From NCBI GenBank assembly GCA_964483805.1, contig CAZADH010000015.1, forward strand, positions 1 to 43,107: 43,107 bases of DNA. The letters run 5' to 3'. Shown piece after piece: positions 8,477 through 16,689 of this stretch; within the stretch, counting starts at the first letter, position 1; each line of letters starts with the position of its first letter. The stretch comes from CAZADH01 sp964483805. GTDB lineage: Bacteria > Muiribacteriota > Ozemobacteria > Ozemobacterales > Ozemobacteraceae. Under the pieces are notes generated by a model. That model was not told the DNA's origin, ran no database searches, and saw nothing but the letters and a program-made list of their open reading frames with translations. The position numbers and the translations under genes were made by a program.

Positions 8477-9331
8477 TTACTCGCCGTGAACGCGATCGAA
8501 CGTGCTCATGGTCGTCAGCTCACGCCGCAACGCGGTTCCAGCCGGCATGGCCTGCAACACCGCCGCCCGCTTTTCACCGGTGAGCTTGGCAAACACGGCG
8601 CGCACCGCCACGGCCAGCGACTCGAGCCGGCGGTTCACCGTCTCGCGGTCACCATCGTTGTCGAGTTTCGCCAACAAGGTCTGGTTGCCGGCATAATCGG
8701 CAATGAGAGGCTCGATCGCCAGTTGCGGCGTGCCGCTCGCCGGCGGGGCCGGATCACGCGGCACCACGATCTCGATGCGATTGAACATCTGGCCCATGTC
8801 GCGGCGCTTGATCACTGCCTCGATGGCCCAGCGACTGCCCTGGTCGGCGAGATAGACCCGGGGTGCAAAGGCAAAGAGGTGATTGACGCGGACCTCGATC
8901 TGGTTCCAGGTCAGTTTGGTAAACTCGGCCTTCGGCAAATAGGCACGCACGCCATATTCATCGCCCCAGTAAAGACTTTGTGAATACGTATCGGTCTGCG
9001 CTCCCGACACATACGCACCACGCTCGTCGATGACGTTCGCCGTCACCGACGTCTCGTCGAGGCGGACATCGCAGCGGTAATGCGTGGTATTCGGCGACAG
9101 ATACACGGTGGCGTGACCGTCACGATACCCGGGCGCCTGCACGTCGATCCGGGCTGAATTGCCCGACACCCAGACATTGCCGCGCGCGCTGTCGACCGAC
9201 TTGAACCAACTGTTGTGCACCCGCACCGAAAACTGCTTACCACCCGAATTGAGATACAGGTCGGCCTGCGCCACGCTACCGATCAACAACAACGCCACCA
9301 CCACGACCGGAATCAGAACACGGCGAACCAT
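8477..9331 (-). CDS. Secreted protein of unknown function
   Basis: A 284-residue protein starting at ATG 9331, supported by AAGGAG 7 nt upstream; the longer ORF to 9475 has no such site. Residues 1-22 are a Sec signal peptide (MVRRVLIPVVVVALLLIG, then SVAQA cleavage). The mature part is beta-rich for about 190 residues, with repeated strand patterns rich in Tyr, Val and Asn, then turns helical near the C-terminus (RRLESLAVAVRAVFAKL). There are no lipobox, cell-wall anchor or catalytic motifs. I do not recognise the family; a periplasmic or surface beta-sandwich is the most I would say. Confidence 0.75.
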   Translation of the reverse strand: MVRRVLIPVVVVALLLIGSVAQADLYLNSGGKQFSVRVHNSWFKSVDSARGNVWVSGNSARIDVQAPGYRDGHATVYLSPNTTHYRCDVRLDETSVTANVIDERGAYVSGAQTDTYSQSLYWGDEYGVRAYLPKAEFTKLTWNQIEVRVNHLFAFAPRVYLADQGSRWAIEAVIKRRDMGQMFNRIEIVVPRDPAPPASGTPQLAIEPLIADYAGNQTLLAKLDNDGDRETVNRRLESLAVAVRAVFAKLTGEKRAAVLQAMPAGTALRRELTTMSTFDRVHGE

Positions 9332-9374
9332 CGATGATCTCCTTATGCCCTTAACGCGGTACTGCACCGCCCGT

Positions 9375-9403
9375 ATTGTTACCCTATCAATATTAACGGG
9401 CAA
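9375..9403 (-). promoter_or_regulatory. Possible promoter of the secreted-protein gene
   Basis: On the minus strand TTGCCC (9398-9403) is followed after 17 bp by AACAAT (9375-9380), a weak -10. The 151-bp gap (9332-9482) also holds a small hairpin (GGCGGC 9433-9438, GCCGCC 9447-9452) that may weakly end the upstream minus-strand pair. Confidence 0.35.
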
Positions 9404-9482
9404 GCCGCCCACTCGAGACAAGACGCAAATTCGGCGGCGGGTACAGGCCGCCAGCAAGCGGGCATCGTTACACAAAACATGC

Positions 9483-10247
9483 TCATGGGCGGGGCAGGTG
9501 CACGTTGTCGAACCGCAGATAACTCTTCAACTGACGGGTGCCGCCCCCCTCCGAAACCGTGCGCAGCGCATTGGGGGCATCGATGACCCGTACTCCTGAC
9601 AACTGGGTGAGCGGCGTGTCGGCAAACACCGACGCGACGAGCGGGGTGGTCGGCCCCAGCATCACCGCAGCCCGCGGGGTGCCCAGGTGGCCGCAGATCT
9701 CGTCGAAGGAATCATTGATCAGGCTTGTCGCCGTCACCAACGCCACCGAGCAACGAAACAAAGCATCGCGGCCAACCGCCGGCGAAACCGCCTCGGGATG
9801 CTCGCTGTTCTTCTCGATGATCGTCAACCGGCAACCGAGTTCTTTGATCTTCGGAATCACGGGACCGAAAAAACCCACCATGGCCACGTGATCGTCAGCG
9901 GTCAGGCGCAGCTCGCCAAGAAAGTCACCGTGCGTCACATTCGCGGTAGGCTGCCCCAGCAACAGTGCATTGGCCGTCGCCAGACCGATCGAACGGCACA
10001 ACTGGTTCGCCGGATCGACCAGCAACTCGAGCAGTTTCTTTGCCGGCCGCCCCGCCAACGGTGCTTGCCGCAACAGATCGTGACAACAGCCGGTATCGGG
10101 ACCCGGCGGCGTCCAGGCCAACCCGGTGGCCCCACTATTGAGGCGGACACCCGTATATGAAAGGCCAATGCGGACATCGGTGACCACCAGATCGGCGGCG
10201 AGGGGAGTCAGATGATCGACGAGTCGTCGTTGGTATTCGAGAGACAT
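9483..10247 (-). CDS. DUF4213/DUF364 (putative heavy-metal chelation) protein
   Basis: A 254-residue protein. The N-terminal ~85 residues resemble DUF4213, an enolase-like N-domain. The C-terminal part is the Rossmann-like DUF364 domain: VAMVGFFGPVIPKIKE, the following TIIEKN strand, VALVTATSLINDSFDEI, and VMLGPTTPL. Proteins of this type are thought to bind metals or metal-cofactor precursors, but the reaction is unknown. It starts 9 bp after the methyltransferase stop. The GGAGGT that should serve it lies inside the end of that gene, 13 nt before the ATG, an unusually long spacing. The pair is very likely one operon. Confidence 0.8.
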   Translation of the reverse strand: MSLEYQRRLVDHLTPLAADLVVTDVRIGLSYTGVRLNSGATGLAWTPPGPDTGCCHDLLRQAPLAGRPAKKLLELLVDPANQLCRSIGLATANALLLGQPTANVTHGDFLGELRLTADDHVAMVGFFGPVIPKIKELGCRLTIIEKNSEHPEAVSPAVGRDALFRCSVALVTATSLINDSFDEICGHLGTPRAAVMLGPTTPLVASVFADTPLTQLSGVRVIDAPNALRTVSEGGGTRQLKSYLRFDNVHLPRP

Positions 10248-10256
10248 ATTATGTAT

Positions 10257-10946
10257 TTATACCTCCAGGGCCTGTTTTGGTCGCCATTCCAACCAGAATC
10301 CGCTTTGTCCTTCGTGCATGCGCACCCGCCCACCACGCTGCGTCGCCAGATCGGCCAAAACGCCGGCATCGATTTTCGGGATCTGCTGGCGCGGCCCCCG
10401 CGTCGTGCCATCGTGTCGGCTTCGTCGTTCCTTGACCGCCGCGACGACGGCGGCCGGCGTCGACACACCGTAACCCGCGCCGACGTAGACCATCCCGCCG
10501 TTGGCAAGAACGCGCGACAACTCATCGAGGGCGCCCGCGAGGTCAGACCAGAACATCAGCGACCCCCGACTGAAAATGACGTCAAAGACCCCGGCGCGCA
10601 GCGGCAGGCGAACGGCATCGCCGCATACATACGTTGTATGCGCATGCCGCGCCGGCGTCACCGTCAGATCGAGACGTTGTCGTGATGCGGCCAACATCCC
10701 GGGATGAAGATCAACGAGGGTCAACGCGCGCACGCCACGGTCGCGGAGCAGAACCGCCATGTTGCCGGCCCCGCAGCCGATCTCGAGCACCGCCGCACCC
10801 ACCAGTGCACGCCCCCACGCCCGTTCGAGGTCGCAAAGAAGGTGAGGATACAATGGGGCAAAGACGTCGTCGGCAAACGTGCGGTACCGTGCGCCCTCGT
10901 CGTCAATAAGAGACTCGCAGGGCGTTTTCCCGTTTGGCAGGTCCAT
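10257..10946 (-). CDS. Class I SAM-dependent methyltransferase
   Basis: A 229-residue protein. Motif I is VLEIGCGAGNMAVLL, followed by an acidic residue at the end of strand 2 (TLVDLHPGM), motif III-like GDAVRLPL and the FDVIFSRGSLMFW strand; a UbiE/methyltransf_11-like core. The substrate is not evident. It heads a two-gene unit with a DUF364 protein, so a metal- or corrinoid-linked methyl acceptor is conceivable but unproven. The ATG at 10946 lies 6 nt after an extended -10 sequence and has no Shine-Dalgarno site, so the transcript may be leaderless. Confidence 0.85.
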   Translation of the reverse strand: MDLPNGKTPCESLIDDEGARYRTFADDVFAPLYPHLLCDLERAWGRALVGAAVLEIGCGAGNMAVLLRDRGVRALTLVDLHPGMLAASRQRLDLTVTPARHAHTTYVCGDAVRLPLRAGVFDVIFSRGSLMFWSDLAGALDELSRVLANGGMVYVGAGYGVSTPAAVVAAVKERRSRHDGTTRGPRQQIPKIDAGVLADLATQRGGRVRMHEGQSGFWLEWRPKQALEV

Positions 10947-10962
10947 GGTCGTATGTTAGCAT
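10934..10962 (+). promoter_or_regulatory. Promoter of the membrane-protein gene at 10969, leaderless type
   Basis: TTGGCA (10934-10939), a 17 bp spacer, and TAGCAT (10957-10962) with an upstream TG (TGT). The ATG at 10969 follows 6 nt after the -10, so the predicted first transcribed base is at or next to the start codon. The -35 lies inside the coding start of the divergent methyltransferase. Confidence 0.6.
10953..10961 (-). promoter_or_regulatory. Extended -10 of the methyltransferase, overlapping the divergent -10
   Basis: On the minus strand TGCTAACAT is an extended -10, 6 nt before ATG 10946. It overlaps the plus-strand -10 within a near-palindrome (10951-10964). No clear -35 is seen on this strand. 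Confidence 0.45.
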
Positions 10963-10968
10963 ACCTCG

Positions 10969-11682
10969 ATGCAGACTTCCGGCGCCCCCGGACGCGCGGC
11001 TCTATCGCGTCCCAAGCACCAACTCGAACCGCTGATCGAAGCGGTCGCCCGCCTGTTGCCGGCCACCACCGAAAGCCAGATCTTGATCCTCTGGGCCCAC
11101 AGCCCACCCCGCCCCTCGACCCGGCTCGAATTGGCCCAACTTGCCATTGTTGCTGCGTTTCCGTTGCTGTGGCTGCTCGATCTGATTGTCGGCCGCCGCA
11201 TCGAACCCACCATCGATTTTCTGCTCTATGTCGTGCTCTCGATCGTGCTTGCCGCTTGCTACTACGCTCTCGTCGAGCTTGGCATGGCCTCCTTTCGTCC
11301 CCGCCCGCTGCGCGGACAATACGAAATTGAGATCCACCGGCGACTCGAAACGGTCAAGATCGTCGACCATCTCGCCAATCGCCACACCATCGTCATGCGC
11401 TTCGCCGATCTCTCCGACCTCGTGATCACCGGGGTGCCGCTCGAAGGCGAACGCCTGCAGCTCGAGGTGCAGTGTGAGATCGGTGAGCACCTGCTTTTGC
11501 TCGATGACCACCCACGCCTGCCACTGACCGCTGACCACCTGCGCCCCGACCCCGATGTCGTGTTCGTGCGCCGCCTCCTGGCCATTTCGGAATGGACCGG
11601 CCGCCCCCTGCGCCTTTGCATGGAAAACGAACCGATCGGTATGCGCGTCTGCTCGCCGGCCATGCCGGGCAACACTCGCTAA
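10969..11682 (+). CDS. Hypothetical membrane protein, two transmembrane helices
   Basis: A 237-residue protein. A ~50-residue N-terminal segment precedes two transmembrane helices (about 55-75, LAIVAAFPLLWLLDLIVG, and about 82-106, FLLYVVLSIVLAACYY). A ~130-residue soluble domain rich in charged beta strands follows (VKIVDHLANRHTIVMRF, LVITGVPLEGERLQL). The pattern resembles a small membrane protein with a cytoplasmic beta domain. I do not recognise the family. The start is the first ATG after the promoter and has no Shine-Dalgarno site. Confidence 0.65.
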   Translation: MQTSGAPGRAALSRPKHQLEPLIEAVARLLPATTESQILILWAHSPPRPSTRLELAQLAIVAAFPLLWLLDLIVGRRIEPTIDFLLYVVLSIVLAACYYALVELGMASFRPRPLRGQYEIEIHRRLETVKIVDHLANRHTIVMRFADLSDLVITGVPLEGERLQLEVQCEIGEHLLLLDDHPRLPLTADHLRPDPDVVFVRRLLAISEWTGRPLRLCMENEPIGMRVCSPAMPGNTR

Positions 11683-11794
11683 CCCCACAATCGCGCCCGG
11701 CGCGCGCACTGTTCCGTCTTGACTTCACGAATCCGCGCTTTCTGCCGATCACGGGATCGATCAATCCGCGGGATCGTCCCGCACCGAGGTGGTC

Positions 11795-12667
11795 ATGGCA
11801 GACGGCATGGGCAAGACAACGAGGTGGCGACGGTTGTGCTTCGTCGCTCTTCTGCCGCTCTGGATCCTGCTGAGCGGCTGCAATACGTTTTCGGCCATCG
11901 ACAAATCGGTTTCGCCCCAGGGCGACGCTGAACACCTCGCCGAAGGCCGCATCGCCCTCGACAAAGGCGCTTATGCCGAGGCATTGGCCCAGTACGAGAT
12001 CGTCTACCGCGCGTCTCCAGGGCTTCCCGAGGCGATCCGCGGCTACGGTGAGGCTCAGCTCGGTATCAATGGTTTCGTGACCCTGACCGCGCTCGACCTG
12101 CTGCAAAACGAGGCCGGTCCCAACAACGACGCGCCCACGGCGTTTCGAGTTGCCCCCCTGACCCGCGACCTCTACGCAATGGGCAAGGCGATCGCCGTTC
12201 TCTTCGCCAACCCCGGCGTCACCGCCGAAGACCGCCTGGTGCGCTCGCTCGCCCGCCTTGGTTTCATCACGCGGACACTGCGCAACAAGTACGACACCAA
12301 CCTGAACGGCCGACTCGATACCAATGACGATATCGATTACGAAACACGTGACAACTCGACGCCGCCCTGGACCGATCTCTACCGCAGCTTCGTCACCGGT
12401 TCGGCGCCGACCGAACCGCCGCTGGCCCGGGTTGCCGACGAACTCATCACCGGCTTTGCCGGGCGCGGCACCGCCACCTGGACCTTCATTCTGCCGGAAC
12501 CGGCCAGTGGCACCCGCTCCGTCTTGATCACGCCGGTGAACCGCGACACCGTGCTCGCCGTTCTCGATCTCGATGCGCGACTGCGCGACGCCAATCTCGC
12601 CTACGGCATCAACGCCGCCAGTTTCGCCACCATTCTGGCCCGCATGGACGGCCTCGACACATGGTAA
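11795..12667 (+). CDS. Lipoprotein with TPR-like region and EF-hand loop
   Basis: A 290-residue protein from ATG 11795 (GAGGTGG just upstream; GTG 11789 and ATG 11807 are alternatives). The signal peptide ends in a lipobox, ILLSGC, so it is a lipoprotein. Residues ~45-85 look like one TPR unit (AEGRIALDKGAYAEALAQYE). At mid-protein DTNLNGRLDTND is an EF-hand-like loop with Asp/Asn at positions 1, 3, 5, 9 and 12, so it probably binds Ca2+. The stop overlaps the ATG of the next gene, a beta-barrel protein, which suggests the two work together at the outer membrane. The family is not recognised. Confidence 0.75.
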   Translation: MADGMGKTTRWRRLCFVALLPLWILLSGCNTFSAIDKSVSPQGDAEHLAEGRIALDKGAYAEALAQYEIVYRASPGLPEAIRGYGEAQLGINGFVTLTALDLLQNEAGPNNDAPTAFRVAPLTRDLYAMGKAIAVLFANPGVTAEDRLVRSLARLGFITRTLRNKYDTNLNGRLDTNDDIDYETRDNSTPPWTDLYRSFVTGSAPTEPPLARVADELITGFAGRGTATWTFILPEPASGTRSVLITPVNRDTVLAVLDLDARLRDANLAYGINAASFATILARMDGLDTW

Positions 12668-13824
12668 GCCGCGCCAACCAGGCCATGACCCGGCAGCCAC
12701 AGAGAAGCAATACTGTGTATTTTCGTGTTCTCGTCGCACTGCTCTTCTTGGTTGCTGGCAATACAACGTGCATCGCTCTCGATGCCTGGCCGATCGATTT
12801 CGAAACGGTGCGCACCCGCGGCATGGGCGGCGCCTGCACGGCCATCGCCGATGACCAACAGGCCCTGTTGGTGAACCCGGCTGGCCTGCATCAGATCAAA
12901 GACAATCGCTGGGCCATTCTCGATGTGGCCGCCGAACGCAACGCCGGCTATGCCGAGATCGAGGGCGAGCTGGGCAAGCTGTCCGACGCCGACACTCCCG
13001 AGGCGCGACGCACCAACGATCAGGTCGTCGGCCGCACCGCCGGCAAGTCAGCGTACTGGAAACTCTCGAACCAATCTTGGTATCTGGGTGCCAACGGTTT
13101 CGGCATGAGTCTGATCGAGCAGGCCTGGGGCGAGGTGCGACCGCAGCGGCCAACCAACCCACGCATCCGCGTCCAGGGCGGGTTCGACACCGTTCTCTCC
13201 GGTTCGCTCTCGCGCCCGGTGTGGGGCCACCAGAATGCGTTCTCATCGCCCATCAAAATGCACTGGGGCGGCACCATGAAATACCTGGCCCGCCGCGGCA
13301 TCGATCGCGAGTATCTGGCGCGCGACTTCGCAACCCTCACCGAATCAGATCTGCGTGACGCCACCCTGCACGGCGGCACCCTCGACCTCGACAGCGCGCT
13401 GATGGCCCACCTCGAGACCCCTCTCGACACCACACTCGGTATTCACATCGAGAATCTCCTGCATGCCGAAGTCGATTCAGTGCTGGGCCGATTGCCCCGG
13501 CGCGCCCGCATCGGCGCCGCGATCCGACCGTTGACCGGCGATACCGAGCGGCGCAACCGCCTGGTGCTTGCCCTCGACATCGTCGATCTCACCGGCGATG
13601 ACAGCCTGTTCAAACGGGTGCGCATGGGCGCCGAGGCCCGTCGCTGGCCGCGTGACTGGATGGACGTCCGGGCCGGTCTGCGGGGCGGTTACCTCAGCTT
13701 TGGCGCCACCGGCCGCTTCCAGGTCGCCCGCATCGATTTTGCCACCTACTCCGAGGAACTCGGTTCGAATCCGGGGTTTCTCGAAGACCGCCGCTACAGC
13801 ATCAGCCTCGGTCTTGAATTCTGA
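12661..13824 (+). CDS. Outer-membrane beta-barrel protein (PorV/UPF0164-like)
   Basis: A 387-residue protein. The signal peptide has its hydrophobic core at about residues 22-36 (LVALLFLVAG) after a long basic N-region. The mature start carries RGMGGACTAIADD and LLVNPAGL, the motif found at the start of PorV/PorQ, UPF0164 and FadL-like barrels. The rest is alternating strands, ending in an aromatic residue (SISLGLEF), as expected for BAM-assembled barrels. It overlaps the lipoprotein gene by 7 bp. The N-region is long, so an internal ATG (M9) is a possible alternative start. Function may be transport or surface-protein export; this is not determinable here. Confidence 0.75.
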   Translation: MVSRANQAMTRQPQRSNTVYFRVLVALLFLVAGNTTCIALDAWPIDFETVRTRGMGGACTAIADDQQALLVNPAGLHQIKDNRWAILDVAAERNAGYAEIEGELGKLSDADTPEARRTNDQVVGRTAGKSAYWKLSNQSWYLGANGFGMSLIEQAWGEVRPQRPTNPRIRVQGGFDTVLSGSLSRPVWGHQNAFSSPIKMHWGGTMKYLARRGIDREYLARDFATLTESDLRDATLHGGTLDLDSALMAHLETPLDTTLGIHIENLLHAEVDSVLGRLPRRARIGAAIRPLTGDTERRNRLVLALDIVDLTGDDSLFKRVRMGAEARRWPRDWMDVRAGLRGGYLSFGATGRFQVARIDFATYSEELGSNPGFLEDRRYSISLGLEF

Positions 13825-13830
13825 GCCGCC

Positions 13831-14598
13831 ATGTCCCCGGTCGCCCCTGATGAATTCGCACTTCCCGAGATCGGCCACGACGAACGCCTCGATCAATTGC
13901 GCGGCACCCCGTTTCGGTTGATTCAGAAGATCGACGGCACCGCCTACGCTGTCGACTCGGTTCTGTTGGCTCGTTTCGTCACCCTGCCGGCCACGGGCCG
14001 TGTCATCGATCTGGGCACCGGCAACGGGATTCTGCCGTTGTTGATCAAGGCGCGTCGCCCCAGTCTCGATGTCATCGGCGTCGAACTGCAAACCGAACTG
14101 GTCGATCTTGCCCGGCGCAATCTCGCCCTCAACCCGACCATTGCCGGCGTGACGATCGAACCGGCCGACATTCGCGAACTGCCCGCGCTGATGCTGCCCG
14201 AGTCGTGCGATGTCGTGGTCACGAACCCGCCCTATTACCCGCGCGGCGAGGGCCGTCTGCCCGAAAACATGCCGCGCGCGCTGTCACGCCACGAACTGGC
14301 CGGCACTCTTGCCGATTTTATCGGTTCGGCAGCGTGGTTGCTGACGTATGGCGGCGTTATTGCTATTGTATTGCCGGCCAAGCGCTACTTCGAAGCCGAT
14401 CAATTGCTGCGCGCACAGCAGTTCGGCGTGCGGCGTCTGCGCTTCGTCATGCCCAAGCCGGGGGAACGCGCCATTCTCGTGCTCATCGAGGCCGAGCGCT
14501 TCTTCAACGGTCGCCACCAACCGCTGCCCGACCTGATCATGCGCGACGAACGCGGTCATTTTACGCCTGAGATGAACGCCATCTACGACGGGAAGTAG
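13831..14598 (+). CDS. TrmN6-like tRNA1(Val) adenine N6-methyltransferase
   Basis: A 255-residue protein. Motif I is VIDLGTGNGILPLL and motif IV is VTNPPYYPRG (NPPY), the signature of N6-adenine methyltransferases. The N-terminal DGTAYAVDSVLLA segment precedes the SAM site exactly as in YfiC/TrmN6. It would methylate A37 of tRNA1(Val) or a similar exocyclic amine. It begins 6 bp after the barrel gene, so it is co-transcribed although functionally unrelated. The 3' end is convergent with the amylase gene, with 23 bp between. Confidence 0.85.
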   Translation: MSPVAPDEFALPEIGHDERLDQLRGTPFRLIQKIDGTAYAVDSVLLARFVTLPATGRVIDLGTGNGILPLLIKARRPSLDVIGVELQTELVDLARRNLALNPTIAGVTIEPADIRELPALMLPESCDVVVTNPPYYPRGEGRLPENMPRALSRHELAGTLADFIGSAAWLLTYGGVIAIVLPAKRYFEADQLLRAQQFGVRRLRFVMPKPGERAILVLIEAERFFNGRHQPLPDLIMRDERGHFTPEMNAIYDGK

Positions 14599-14621
14599 GC
14601 CCGACCCGCACGCCCGCAGGT

Positions 14622-16451
14622 CTATGCCTGCGTGAGCCACACCCCTTCGCGCGCGCCCAGATGCAGGGTGACCGCGCGTTCCTGCACCGTGCGCAGCGCG
14701 CCGATCCCCCCGACCTCACGCAAGGGCATGCCGTCGGGCAGACCCAACAACGCCAGCGGCACCCGCAACCGCGTCGGCCGGCTGCCGCGGTTCGCTGCGA
14801 CAATGACAAACTCGCCGCCCAGGAACCGCGCAAACGCCACTGCATCGTCATCAACGGCCAACCACGCAAACGCGCCCCGCTGCAACACTGCCGACCGACG
14901 CCGATACCGAACGAGGCGGGCAACAAATTCGATCAGGTCTTCTTGTTTTGTCACCGCATCCCATGGCATCGGCCGGCGGTTGTCGGGGTCGGCACCACCG
15001 TCGAGCGCAATCTCTTCACCATAATAGATAGCCGGTGTACCCGGCCAGGCCATCTGTACCATTAACGCAAGCCTATACACCTTCTCGTTGCCGGCCACCC
15101 GATGAATGAACCGCACAATATCATGCGATGACAACGGATTGTACATCTGATTGCGTATGACAAATGGAATACGCGCCATCACATTCGTCATCCAGCGTGC
15201 AAGGTCGACACCCTGGATCTCGGCCGGATGCAGATGCAGGTCGGAACCCGCCAACCACTGGATCAGCGGCATCGTGAAGCCCTTGTAGTTCATGACCGCG
15301 TCAAATGCGTCGCCCTGCAGCCAGTGATGACCGTCGTAGAAACACTCACCCAATAGGTACGCATCGGGTCGTTCCTCGCGGACCGCTCGGCGAAAAGCGC
15401 GCCAGATCTCGAGGTTGCCGCGATCCGTCCCGCCGACCCCAACCATATTGGCGACATCCAGCCGCCATCCGGACGCACGGTACGGCGCCCGCAACCAGGC
15501 GCGTCCAATTGCGTCGGGACCCCGATAGATGAGGTCGTGAACCCGCTCGCACGCGAAATCGAGCTTGGGCAGGTTCGTGTGACCCAACCATGACACGTAC
15601 TTTTCCGGGTACTCCGAGAAGGTAAAAAACGGTCGGAACTCGCCGTTCGCATTGGCAATCGCGTCTTGAAACCATGGGTGCGCCCTGCCCACATGATACC
15701 CATCGACGCAGGTGTAGTCGGTGGTGTCGTAACGGTGGTTCGACAACGCAGCAAACACCGGAGTGAAATATATCGTATTGACGCCGAGGCGTTCGAGATG
15801 GGCGAGTTTGTCGCCGACGCCCCACAGATCACCGCCGAAAAAGTCGTGGCCGAAATTGGGCCGCCCCGGCATTTCGTGCCAGCGCTTCACGACGGCCGGC
15901 CGGCTGGCCGGCGACAACGCGCGTGGTGCCAGCGCCGTTTCGGGCCTGCCGCAATGAAACCGATCCGGAAAGATCTGGTACATCACGCTCTCGGCAACCC
16001 ACACCGGCGGCACGTACCCAGGCAACAGTCGGTAATCTTCGTCGTCGGGAGGCATGATGCGCTCGAGACCCGCCGCATTGCGCCACAACACATGGTGATC
16101 GGTCTCGACGCGAAAACGGTAGCGAAACGGGCACACCGAGAGCTTCACGCGCGCCGACCACACGCGAAACGGCGGCGACTCCGCCGGCACCATCTCGACC
16201 AGTCGCTCTTCGCCATCCGGAAAAGTGCGGATCTTCACGGAACGCACCCGCACGCCTTGCAGCGCGCGCAACCGGATCGTCACCAGTTGGTCGATGCGGT
16301 GGGGACCCGGCGGGTCGACGAAGTCGGCCGAGCCGTCCGAAAAGAACGTTTCATACAGGTCGGCGTCGTGTTTGGCCCAGGCGGCGGGTCGCACAGACAT
16401 ATAAACAGCTCTCGCTTGCACAGACTCACGACCCAAGAAAGGCAAGGCCAT
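14622..16451 (-). CDS. GH13 alpha-amylase family enzyme (neopullulanase/cyclomaltodextrinase-like)
   Basis: A 609-residue protein from ATG 16451; ATG 16400 is an alternative. An N-terminal beta domain (about 120 residues, CBM34-like) precedes the barrel. GH13 regions are all present: SNHRYDTTDY (region I), GWRLDVANMVG (II, nucleophile Asp), YLLGECFYD (III, acid/base Glu) and NPLSSHDIVRF (IV, Asp). The C-terminal ~80 residues are the usual beta domain. There is no signal peptide, so it likely acts on maltodextrins or stored glycogen in the cytoplasm. A TATAGT box ends 9 nt before ATG 16451, supporting that start and a leaderless transcript. Confidence 0.92.
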   Translation of the reverse strand: MALPFLGRESVQARAVYMSVRPAAWAKHDADLYETFFSDGSADFVDPPGPHRIDQLVTIRLRALQGVRVRSVKIRTFPDGEERLVEMVPAESPPFRVWSARVKLSVCPFRYRFRVETDHHVLWRNAAGLERIMPPDDEDYRLLPGYVPPVWVAESVMYQIFPDRFHCGRPETALAPRALSPASRPAVVKRWHEMPGRPNFGHDFFGGDLWGVGDKLAHLERLGVNTIYFTPVFAALSNHRYDTTDYTCVDGYHVGRAHPWFQDAIANANGEFRPFFTFSEYPEKYVSWLGHTNLPKLDFACERVHDLIYRGPDAIGRAWLRAPYRASGWRLDVANMVGVGGTDRGNLEIWRAFRRAVREERPDAYLLGECFYDGHHWLQGDAFDAVMNYKGFTMPLIQWLAGSDLHLHPAEIQGVDLARWMTNVMARIPFVIRNQMYNPLSSHDIVRFIHRVAGNEKVYRLALMVQMAWPGTPAIYYGEEIALDGGADPDNRRPMPWDAVTKQEDLIEFVARLVRYRRRSAVLQRGAFAWLAVDDDAVAFARFLGGEFVIVAANRGSRPTRLRVPLALLGLPDGMPLREVGGIGALRTVQERAVTLHLGAREGVWLTQA

Positions 16452-16460
16452 GGCGCCCCG

Positions 16461-16466
16461 ACTATA
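16461..16466 (-). promoter_or_regulatory. -10 box of the amylase gene, leaderless type
   Basis: TATAGT on the minus strand, 9 nt before ATG 16451. The -35 region is weak (GACGGC at 17 bp). Its geometry matches that of the HEAT-gene promoter (TATACT, 9 nt, ATG). Confidence 0.45.
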
Positions 16467-16594
16467 CCACAGGGCCCTTGTCCGCCGTCGATGCCGTTCT
16501 CGGAAATTCTTTCTGCAACGCCGTTCTCGCCCGATCGACCCGCCGCGACGCACTCAGACCCGGACACCGGGAATCTCTTTTTCTCGTTTTGCCT

Positions 16595-16623
16595 TTGACA
16601 AGGTCAGATGCCTGTGCTATCGT
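16595..16623 (+). promoter_or_regulatory. Promoter of the Thr-rich lipoprotein gene
   Basis: A consensus TTGACA (16595-16600), a 17 bp spacer and TATCGT (16618-16623) with an extended TGC. The leader is about 60 nt and ends in GGGAGGAAGA before ATG 16690. Confidence 0.65.
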
Positions 16624-16689
16624 TCGACCGGATTGAGTCTTTTGGTTTGGACTCGTATTTTATGATCCGCGTGACGCGGGGGAGGAAGA

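Noticed and set aside
14605..14635. Hairpin between the convergent trmN6-like and amylase genes as a terminator
   Set aside because: The stem around CGCAGG/CCTGCG is short and interrupted, overlaps the amylase stop and has no T run on either strand.
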